From the NCBI GenBank assembly GCA_030039005.1, contig JASHQT010000564.1, forward strand, positions 1-15,878: a DNA stretch of 15,878 bases. Reading direction: 5' to 3'. Source of the stretch: Bryobacteraceae bacterium. Its GTDB lineage: Bacteria; Acidobacteriota; Terriglobia; Bryobacterales; Bryobacteraceae. The translations under genes and the position numbers were made by a program. The notes under the pieces are model-generated. The model was given only the letters and a program-made list of their open reading frames with translations. It did no database searches and was not told the origin of the DNA. Shown here piece by piece: positions 7,534 through 14,700 of this stretch (position 1 is its first letter; each line of letters opens with the position of its first letter).

Positions 7534-8739
7534 CTAGCCGGCGGTCTTTCTGGCGGGCGTCACGGCCTTGCCCGGCATCACCGAGAAAAACTCAATAAAG
7601 CGCTTCTTCGGCTCCGGCGCGGCCGTGGGCTTGGCTTCGAGCATGCCATGCGCCAGGGCGCCGAACTGCCGGCCGAGTTCGCTCGACGCCTCCACCCACC
7701 GGCCGGCCGTCATGGCGCGTTGGACGCCCTGATAGTCGTTGGGGAAGGTCATGTAAATCGGAATGCCGAGCAATTGCTCGATCTGCTGCGGGGAGATCAG
7801 CGAGCGCTTGGGGCAGCGGTTCAGCAGCACGCTCACGCGCTCGCCCAGATCCAGTTGCTTGAGGTATAGATATTTTTCGCGCGCCAGATGCAGCGAAGGA
7901 ATCTCCGGAGTGCACACCAGGAAAATACGCTTCGATTCGTGCATGATCTCGAGCGAATAGCGCTCCAGATTGCCCGACATGTCGAAGCACAGCGCCGCGT
8001 AGTTGCGCCGCATGAATTCCATCAGATTGCGGATGTGGGCCGGCTCGATGCGAAAATCCGGATTCAGCTTCCCGGCGTGCAGCACGTCCAGTTTTTCCAG
8101 CGTGGTGACCATGGTGGGCCACAAACTCTCGTCCATCTCCAGGGCGTGCTCGGCGGCGTCGATGACGCTGTAGGCGTTGTCCAGTTTGAGCAGAAATCGC
8201 ATCATGCCGGAGTTGAGGTCGAAATCCGAAAGCAGAACCGAGGTTTCCGGAACGCGCGACATGGCCACCGCGGTGTTCATGGCCACCGTCGAGGTTCCCA
8301 CACCCGCCTTAGACGGCAGGAAACTGTAGACGTGATTGGTGACCTCGATCGCCGGCGGACGCGTTTGGATGGCTTCCTTGATGCGCAGCAGCGCATCCAC
8401 CAGCGCCTGGCGATCGAACGGCAGGGAGGCGAACTCCCGAATCCCGGCGCGCATCACTTCCAGCAGTATTTGCGGGTCCACGAACCGGCTTACCGCCACG
8501 ATTTGCACACCCGGCGTGTTTTTTTCCACCTCGCGCGCGATCTCCATCGCCTTCACCGTTGACTCGGTGCTCACAAACACCACTTGCGGTGCGTGCGCGC
8601 GCAGAAAACGCAGCAACTCCAGCGAGTTCGGGTAGTGATCCATCGTTCGCGTGACGCTCACAATCCCGATTTCCGTCAGAATCGCCTCGAGCCTCTCATT
8701 TAGGTCGAGATCCGGACAGATGATAATGCCTCTAAGCAT
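7534..8739 (-). CDS. CpaE/TadZ-like ATPase with an N-terminal pseudo-receiver domain
   Basis: CpaE/TadZ proteins are ParA/MinD-type ATPases that place Flp/Tad pilus machinery in the cell. The 401-residue product has a receiver-like N-terminal domain (about 3-122). At the end of its third strand, QVVFVSTES (52-60), no phospho-accepting Asp is found, so it is probably not phosphorylated. The ATPase domain (about 133-365) has a deviant P-loop PSKAGVGTST (142-151) that keeps the first lysine (144) but replaces the second Lys-Thr by Thr-Ser, then SDFD (171-174) and a Walker B CFDMSG (251-256). The tail from 370 is Pro/Lys-rich and may be flexible. The ATG at 8739 is preceded by AAGGAG (8749-8754) with a 9-nt gap. 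No other pilus genes are in the window, so its partners are elsewhere. Confidence 0.85.
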   Translation of the reverse strand: MLRGIIICPDLDLNERLEAILTEIGIVSVTRTMDHYPNSLELLRFLRAHAPQVVFVSTESTVKAMEIAREVEKNTPGVQIVAVSRFVDPQILLEVMRAGIREFASLPFDRQALVDALLRIKEAIQTRPPAIEVTNHVYSFLPSKAGVGTSTVAMNTAVAMSRVPETSVLLSDFDLNSGMMRFLLKLDNAYSVIDAAEHALEMDESLWPTMVTTLEKLDVLHAGKLNPDFRIEPAHIRNLMEFMRRNYAALCFDMSGNLERYSLEIMHESKRIFLVCTPEIPSLHLAREKYLYLKQLDLGERVSVLLNRCPKRSLISPQQIEQLLGIPIYMTFPNDYQGVQRAMTAGRWVEASSELGRQFGALAHGMLEAKPTAAPEPKKRFIEFFSVMPGKAVTPARKTAG

Positions 8740-8904
8740 CGCCTGACACTCCTTGATGTAGACTAAGGCTTCAACACCGGATCAACAATTGGCTCTTGGT
8801 ACTAGATATGAGCCCGGATCGCCCTAGCAAGAGCGCCGATCCTAGTCCTAAACTAAGGCAAACCACTTACCCCTTTGGCGGGCTAGTATCCTGGAGAGAT
8901 CCTG
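8740..8904. promoter_or_regulatory. Divergent intergenic region with four CTAG sites and a repeated octamer
   Basis: This 165-nt gap must hold the promoters of the CpaE-like gene (leftward) and the LOG gene (rightward). CTAG occurs at 8802, 8824, 8842 and 8883, dense for a tetranucleotide that is scarce in many bacterial genomes. ACTAAGGC occurs at 8762-8769 and 8852-8859. I could not identify a strong -35/-10 pair on either strand. Confidence 0.4.
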
Positions 8905-9489
8905 ATGGCCAAACGCATCGCAGTGTTTTGCGGGTCCAGTCCGGGCGCTCGTCCGTGTTACCGGGAAGCGGCGGCATCTTTGGCGCGCTATCTGGCCGCC
9001 CAGAATATCGGCATTGTGTATGGCGGCGGAAACGTAGGATTGATGGGCGCGCTCGCCGACGCGGCCCTGGAAGCGGGCGGCGACATCATTGGCGTGATTC
9101 CGGAATCGCTCGGGCGCAAGGAACGCGCTCATACCGGCCTGGCGGATTTGCGCGTGGTCGGCTCGATGCATGAAAGGAAGGCTCTGATGGCGGAGCTGGC
9201 CGATGCCTTCATCGCGCTGCCCGGCGGTTACGGAACGTTCGAGGAGTTCTGTGAGGTTCTCACCTGGACGCAGCTGGGATTGCAGCGCAAGCCCTGTGGG
9301 ATCCTCAATGTGCATGGCTATTACGATCGCCTGTTGGAGCTCTTCGATCACGCCGTCGCCGAACAGTTCGTGCATCCGGAACATCGCCGCATGGTGATCT
9401 CGGCGAGCGATCACCGAGCGCTGGTCGAAAATCTGTTGCAGTACAAGCTGCCCGCGGTCGATAAATGGCTGGAGCGGAGCGAGACGTAG
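8905..9489 (+). CDS. LOG-family protein (TIGR00730; nucleoside 5'-monophosphate phosphoribohydrolase)
   Basis: LOG enzymes hydrolyse cytokinin or other nucleoside 5'-monophosphates to the free base and ribose 5-phosphate. In bacteria they act mainly on AMP-like nucleotides. The 194-residue Rossmann-fold protein begins MAKRIAVFCGSSPG and has IVYGGGNVGLMG (37-48), GSMHERKALM (86-95, with the active-site Arg91/Lys92 pair) and the signature LPGGYGTFEE (105-114). Length matches the family. The ATG at 8905 follows GGAGAG (8893-8898) with a 6-nt gap. The stop is immediately followed by an ATG at 9490 in the frame of the next gene, although I place that gene's true start at 9556. The physiological substrate in this organism cannot be inferred from context. 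Confidence 0.93.
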   Translation: MAKRIAVFCGSSPGARPCYREAAASLARYLAAQNIGIVYGGGNVGLMGALADAALEAGGDIIGVIPESLGRKERAHTGLADLRVVGSMHERKALMAELADAFIALPGGYGTFEEFCEVLTWTQLGLQRKPCGILNVHGYYDRLLELFDHAVAEQFVHPEHRRMVISASDHRALVENLLQYKLPAVDKWLERSET

Positions 9490-9543
9490 ATGCTGGGAGC
9501 CAAGCGAAACGTGAGAACGCCGGTTAATCGCGCCGCCACCATT

Positions 9544-9549
9544 TATCAT
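9544..9549 (+). promoter_or_regulatory. Candidate -10 box for the exported protein gene, leaderless spacing
   Basis: TATCAT (5 of 6 to TATAAT) ends 6 nt before the ATG at 9556. That ATG was picked because a signal peptide begins there, so the box independently favours 9556 over the ATG at 9490. Confidence 0.45.
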
Positions 9550-9555
9550 GTACGT

Positions 9556-10176
9556 ATGAGGTTTCTGCTCGCCGCGGCGCTGGCGGCCTGCGGAATCTGC
9601 GTCCCGGTCGCGGCGCAAGTGATTCCGTTTGAATCGAACGGCCTGCTCTATAAGACGCTCACCAAGGGCGGCGTCACCGTGATGTTCGCCTACTTGCCCG
9701 CGCATTTGAAGGAATATTCGATCATGCAGGTATCGATCTCCAACGGTTCGCCGATCTCCTGGACCGTGAAACCGGAAGACTTCAGCTATCGCCAGACGGA
9801 CGGTACGGTCTGGCAAGCCTCGCCGGCTCTCTCGGTAGTGAACAACCTGCTCGCCAAAGCGGGACGGCACGACGTCATCAAGTTGGTGACCACCTACGAG
9901 CGCGGCGTCTACGGCAACGAGCATATGCAAACCACGAACGGGTACGAAGCGCGCCGGCAAGCCGCGCTGGCCGAAGGAGTCTCGGCCAGGCTGAAAGCCG
10001 GAGCTGCGGCGTCGGCGCTGGCGCTGGTCACCACCAAGCTGCAGCCCGGCGAATCCACCGACGGGGCAATCTTTTTCCCCAGCAGCGGAAAGTTCCTCGC
10101 CGCGGGAACCCTGGTGGTCCATGCCGCGGCCGAAGTGTTCGAATTCCCCTCCGACGGCGAACCGGTTACGAAGTAG
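9556..10176 (+). CDS. Small exported protein of unknown function
   Basis: A 206-residue protein with an N-terminal export signal, MRFLLAAALAACGICVPVAA, and a likely signal peptidase I site after VAA (about residue 20). A lipobox-like LAAC (9-12) also occurs but would leave a very short signal, so lipoprotein status is less likely. The mature part looks all-beta at first (LLYKTLTKGGVTVMFAYLP, then MQVSISNGSPISW). A helical middle (92-157) follows, and then KLQPGESTDGAIFF (161-174), a pattern seen in secreted immunoglobulin-like domains. I do not recognise the family. The frame is open back to an ATG at 9490 directly after the LOG stop, with a GGAG 10 nt upstream. That start would add a 22-residue basic extension before the signal peptide, so I prefer 9556. 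Confidence 0.75.
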   Translation: MRFLLAAALAACGICVPVAAQVIPFESNGLLYKTLTKGGVTVMFAYLPAHLKEYSIMQVSISNGSPISWTVKPEDFSYRQTDGTVWQASPALSVVNNLLAKAGRHDVIKLVTTYERGVYGNEHMQTTNGYEARRQAALAEGVSARLKAGAAASALALVTTKLQPGESTDGAIFFPSSGKFLAAGTLVVHAAAEVFEFPSDGEPVTK

Positions 10177-10275
10177 CTGCTCGGCTCCGACTGCGTCGTC
10201 GCCTCCGGGGTTGGCGGTTGGCGATACAGGCACTGCCGAGGTAGCTTTCGAGCAGTAAGGACAACCGGACTGGTG

Positions 10276-11148
10276 TCACGAGAAAGGGGCGGGCCGCTCG
10301 GAAAAGCAGAAGTCTGCGCCGTGCAACCAGCACGTCTCTTCGGCCTCATGCGCATCGCGCCGCAAGGATTTGACCGAAAATAGCTTCGGCGAGCCGATCT
10401 GTTTTGCCAGCATCGCATTCATTTCGGCGTCGCGACCGCTGGTGGACGAATAGATCATCACCAGCGACACCGGACGCGCCGAATAATTCTCGGCCTTACG
10501 CTCAACCAGCATCATGATGCCTTTGCCGATGCGTGGGCCCACGTCGAAGGTCAGCGGCAGCAGCAACCGGCCGCCCTCGGCCAGCCGGTCCAGCCACAGC
10601 GCGCGGGGGTGCGTGACGCCCGCGTTGATGAACACGACGTCCACTGGACCCGGATCGAATTCATTGCCGTCTCCAGCGTGCAGTTCCACGTTCGGCCACG
10701 GCGCCAGGTTCGCTCGCGCGCGTGCAGCCAAGTCCGGATCCACCTCAATCGCGGTCACGCATCCCTCAGGCCCCGTCATCTCACTGAGAATCGCCGAAAA
10801 ATAACCCAACCCCGCTCCCAGGTGGAACGCGCGCTCGCCGGGCGCAATCTCCAGCGCGTCCAGCCAGGACGCCAGCGTGGCCGGATGACCGTTGTTCAGG
10901 TTGCGCGCCGGATCAATCACCACCACGATGTTGTGATACAGCCGGCGCGGGTCGGCGTCTTCGGTCTCGCGATGCTGGAGGCGCGCCGCCATCATCTCCA
11001 AAGATCCGATCTGCCACGGTCCCGGTCCTAGAAAGTTCTCACGCGGCACTTTCGCAAGAGCCTCCACCAGCGCGCGGGAACGCAACGCCGCGACGGAGGC
11101 GATCTCTTCGGCATAAAAACGCCGGTAATCTTCGAGCGATGCGATCAT
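10276..11148 (-). CDS. PCMT-like (protein-L-isoaspartate O-methyltransferase-like) SAM methyltransferase
   Basis: A 290-residue class I SAM-dependent methyltransferase resembling protein-L-isoaspartate methyltransferases, which start repair of damaged Asp/Asn residues. The N-terminal part has the family's ALAKVPRENFLGPGPW (30-45). SAM-binding motif I is HLGAGLGYFSAIL (109-121), the acidic residue after strand 2 is Glu135 in AIEVDP, and AGDGNEF (158-164) and VVFINAGVTHP (171-181) follow. The segment equivalent to the substrate-binding ISQP(Y) motif reads NNGHP (85-89), lacking the usual Ser. About 60 residues beyond the core are also unusual. Substrate specificity may therefore differ. The start overlaps the padR stop as ATGA (11145-11148), and GGAGG (11153-11157) lies 4 nt upstream of the ATG. 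The gene is therefore translationally coupled to, and presumably controlled by, the PadR regulator. Confidence 0.82.
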   Translation of the reverse strand: MIASLEDYRRFYAEEIASVAALRSRALVEALAKVPRENFLGPGPWQIGSLEMMAARLQHRETEDADPRRLYHNIVVVIDPARNLNNGHPATLASWLDALEIAPGERAFHLGAGLGYFSAILSEMTGPEGCVTAIEVDPDLAARARANLAPWPNVELHAGDGNEFDPGPVDVVFINAGVTHPRALWLDRLAEGGRLLLPLTFDVGPRIGKGIMMLVERKAENYSARPVSLVMIYSSTSGRDAEMNAMLAKQIGSPKLFSVKSLRRDAHEAEETCWLHGADFCFSERPAPFS

Positions 11149-11645
11149 AGATCCTCCAGTTCCCGCCGCGCCCGGTCCAGAATCTCTTCCACGCGCTTCT
11201 TCATCTCCGGATCGTGCGAGGCGTGTTTCATGGCCGTGGTCGCGGCCTTCAATAACGGACCGAGCGGGCTACCACCAATCCATTGCCCCCATGTGCCCCA
11301 ATCCGACGTCCGCCGCCAGATATTTTCCGCCGTTCCATGTTCGCGCTCCAGTTCCTTTGCGCCCAGGTCGGTGAGCTGGTAGACCCGTTTGCCGTCTTTG
11401 GTCTCCGAGACGATCATCCCCTCGTCCTCAAGCTGTTGCAGCGCCGGGTACATGGTGCCCGCGCTCACGCGATAGCTGCCGCCCGAGCGTGTCTCCAGCG
11501 CCTTCATCAGGTCGTAGCCGTGGCGCGGCTTTTCCGCCAGCAGCGATAGAATCGCAATCCGCACTTCGCCCGATCCGAAGAACCGGCCCCTCCGGCTCCA
11601 GGGAGCATCCCACATCCAGGCGCGGAAGTCGGACCCGTATGGCAT
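11145..11645 (-). CDS. PadR-family transcriptional repressor
   Basis: PadR proteins are dimeric winged-helix repressors that often control their own operon and respond to small molecules. The 166-residue product has an unusual N-terminal 24 residues rich in Trp, Arg and Gly. The wHTH domain follows: GSGEVRIAILSLLAEKPRHG (24-43), the recognition region SAGTMYPALQQLEDEGMI (61-78) and the wing SETKDGKRVYQLTDLG (80-95). The C-terminal part (100-166) should form the dimerisation helices. The ATG at 11645 has an excellent Shine-Dalgarno, AAAGGAGG at 11650-11657, with a 4-nt gap. The upstream region carries two palindromes and a promoter, consistent with autoregulation. It is the first gene of a two-gene operon with the methyltransferase, which is the likely regulated output. 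Confidence 0.95.
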   Translation of the reverse strand: MPYGSDFRAWMWDAPWSRRGRFFGSGEVRIAILSLLAEKPRHGYDLMKALETRSGGSYRVSAGTMYPALQQLEDEGMIVSETKDGKRVYQLTDLGAKELEREHGTAENIWRRTSDWGTWGQWIGGSPLGPLLKAATTAMKHASHDPEMKKRVEEILDRARRELEDL

Positions 11646-11715
11646 AGGCCCTCCTTTCGATATATCGTTCGATACAGCTTAAGATATATCTTAAGCAATT
11701 TCGAGCTTAAGTCAA
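11646..11715 (-). promoter_or_regulatory. padR promoter with two palindromic operator candidates
   Basis: On the minus strand, TTGACT (11710-11715) and TAAGAT (11688-11693) form a -35/-10 pair with a 16-nt spacer, 18 nt after the stop of the preceding gene. A perfect 20-bp palindrome, GCTTAAGATATATCTTAAGC (11677-11696), covers the -10 box and the expected transcription start. A second palindrome, CGATATATCG (11658-11667), abuts the Shine-Dalgarno. Both share the core GATATATC, with centres 24 bp apart. A further CTTAAG lies at 11706-11711. Binding by PadR would block both polymerase entry and the early transcript. Confidence 0.65.
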
Positions 11716-11733
11716 TAGCTCAGCGAAACCGCG

Positions 11734-14700
11734 CTACTGCACGGCGATGATCGCACCGGCGGGCGACGAGTTGGCGCCAACCTGAATGGAAACTGGCGCA
11801 TTGCCCGAAGGGGTTCCGGCCGGGATACGGAGGTTGACCTGGAAGAGCCCTTCGACAGAGCCGGGCGATCCGCCTGCGTACACGACATCCGCAGCTTGGC
11901 CCCCTATCGTCGCGGAGACGTTGGCTAACGGCTGTGTCAAATTGGAGCCAACCAATGTCCCATCGACGCCCGGTGGCGATATCACTCCTTCGCCAGTCGC
12001 ATAAAGAACCACAATGGACCCCGCCGGTGCGGGATTGGAAGCTGAATTTAGCGTGTAGTCCGAGTTGAATCCGTCAATCTGACCGGCCGGGGTGCCCGTC
12101 TTCGTAAAGAAGTGGGGCGCGGTGGGTTCCAGTTGTTGAGTGAATGCGGCAGAAATGGAGCCCTCGTAGGAAACTACCACGCTCGCGGTGGATTGCCCGG
12201 CTACTTCGTAGGGCACAATGGCGCACACCGCCCCGGCCGACGAATAGATGATCGGCGCCAGATAATTGTTGAATGTCACGGTTGTTCCCGCATCCACTGT
12301 CGGCACCCTTCCGGCTAGGCCTGGGGAATACGACGTCACGGTGGCTGGCCCCATGCCGCTTCCCCAGAGGACAACGATCTCTCCTGGCGATACTGGCCCC
12401 TGCGAGAAATCTGCTGCGCTGGTGATCGCGCTTACGGAAACCGGCTGGCCTGAAACTGTGATCGTCACCGGCACGGGTATCTCCGTGGAGTCGGCGCTGA
12501 CATAAAGATTGTAGGTATAGGTACCAGCCACACTAATCGTAGGGGTGATCTTGATCGAAGCCGGGAGCGTTCCCGAAGTGGGCGTGACCGTCACGCCGCT
12601 CGTCACAAGAATGGAAAAGCTGCTTCCCGAGGAGGTCCCGTCTCCGATCGATAAGGCTGCGCTCGGGAATTGGGCGCCTTGCCCGTACTGAAACGAGAGT
12701 TTCGCCGGCGTAGCCACAAGCTGGGGTGTGATGGTGAGGGTCACCATAACCGTCTGCACCTGCCCGTCGGAGCTGGTTACGAGGACCTCGCCGGTTTGTG
12801 TGCCTGCCGCCAGTCCGCTCGAGTTGATGGAAACCGAGTAGCTGGCCGGCGAGACCGGCGTTACCTTGATCCAATCTGGATAGGCTGTGACAGTGAAAGG
12901 CCCTGCTCCCGACTGCACGGAGAAAGTCTGCGGCGTAACAGGAGTTGCACTCGACCAGGCGGCCGAAAAAGTCATCGCGGCCATCGATAGCGTCAGGGGC
13001 GTGGCTGCTGTGCCGAGCTGCGTTATCGAATACGCTGTTTGTCCGACCGTAATATGGGCGGATCGGTTTGCCGCGCCCGCATTCGCCGTGGCCGACCAAG
13101 ATACGTTCCCGGAGCCGGCGCCGATAGCTCCGGCGGTAATCGTCAGCCAAGGAGAATCCGACGACGCGGTCCACAGACAGTCGGTCAAGGCGTTGATGAA
13201 AGCGCTGCCGAACCCTCCGCCCGCCGGAATCGTCGGCAGCGCACCCACTGGGGCAGCCGCGCACCCGGTAGCTAGACTCAGCGCATAGACAGCATCGGTC
13301 GAGACAAGGTTGGAAGCCGGGTCAGCCCGCTCCAGCACGTACAGGGCGTTGGCTCCGCTGTTCCAGAACGCAAAGAGCCCATGGCCCGCATAACTGGCTC
13401 CGCCGGCAGGGAACGGTGGCAGGGTAACTTCTCCTGCTCCTGCGAGGTAAGCATCGCCAAAAAGCAGAGCTTGTGTATCGGCAGGCGGGCCGGGGACGAT
13501 CGCGGTGGAATGTACCGCCGACGCATTTGCTGCCCAGGTGATCGAGTTGATGTTCGGGTAAGTCCCAGTATACTGCATGTCCTGAGCCACGACGTCCGAT
13601 GTTGCATAGACCTTCCCGGTGCCCGCAATGAGCTCCGAACCGTCTTGAAACAGCCAGAAGTTGTTGCCGACGTTCTCGCTTCCCGGGGAATCCTCGATCG
13701 AAACGGCCACCCCATTGGTAATGTCCCACTTGGAAAACCAGCCGTCACCACCCAAATAGAAATATTTGTCATTGGGCTCGAGCCTGGGGATGCGTCCCTC
13801 GTAGATCGCACTGGTCGCGGTGACAGTCCCGCTCGCGATTTGGAGCGAATAAATCGGAGACCAATCGCGCTGCGGGAACGCATAGATGTATCCGTTGCCC
13901 GCGGCCAAAACGTGGTGCACGTCGGTAACAATCTGGAAAACCTGCAGGACAGTTTGCGCCTTCAGATCCAGATAGGAGATCCATCCGTCGTGCCCCACCG
14001 CCGCGTGCAGACCGTCCGGAGCGACCGAAACGGCCAAGGGCGGCATGATCAGCGGAATGAAAGTATCCGTCATGCTCACCGGGTCATAAACATGCAATTC
14101 GTCCGGAACGGTGGAGACCACGATCATCTTGTCCAAAGCGGTGCTATAAGCCGCGTCCACGGTGTTTACGCTCAAGTTCACGAGTGATGGAGAGCCCCCC
14201 GCCGCTCCGCTTTGCTGGATCGTCAACGAGGAGCCATTGATAACGATAGTGCCGCTACGTGCCTGCGTGGAGTAGTTGGGCCGCACGACAAACTGCACGG
14301 CGCCGCTGCCCGAACCGTATGCGCCTTCGGTCAGGCTGATCCAGGACGTCGCAGTGCTGGCGTTGTAAATGCAATCGGCGGCCGCGGTGAAGGACAGCGA
14401 TCCGAGGCTGCCCGAGGCAGCAACGCTGGTGGTAGTCTGCGCCAATTGGACCGGGCAGGCGACTGGATTGGCCAAGTTGATCGTCTCCACCGCGAAGGGG
14501 TTTGAAAGATTCGACGAGGAGTCGGCCTGCACCAGAACATACAGGCGCGTGCTGTCTTGGCTGAAAAATACGCCTTTTCCGTGGGCGGCAAATGAGTTTC
14601 CGGAGAGCATGAATGGCGGCAAGGATAAGATGCCGGCCGGCGTCAGATATTGGGTGTCAAACAACTGGATCTGCGTATCGAGGGCCGGTGTGGAGGTCTG

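Noticed and set aside
9490..9555. Earlier ATG for the exported protein, touching the LOG stop
   Set aside because: It would put 22 basic and polar residues before a complete signal peptide; the -10-like box and the signal both favour 9556, though the earlier start is not excluded.
8848..10233. 461-residue antisense frame across the LOG and exported-protein genes
   Set aside because: Its composition (Arg, Gln, Gly, His-rich) is that of an antisense shadow, it spans two well-supported genes, and no family pattern is visible.
10177..10255. Inverted repeat CTGCTCG ... CGAGCAG between convergent genes as a terminator
   Set aside because: The arms are only 7 bp and about 65 nt apart with no T-run, so it is too weak to call.
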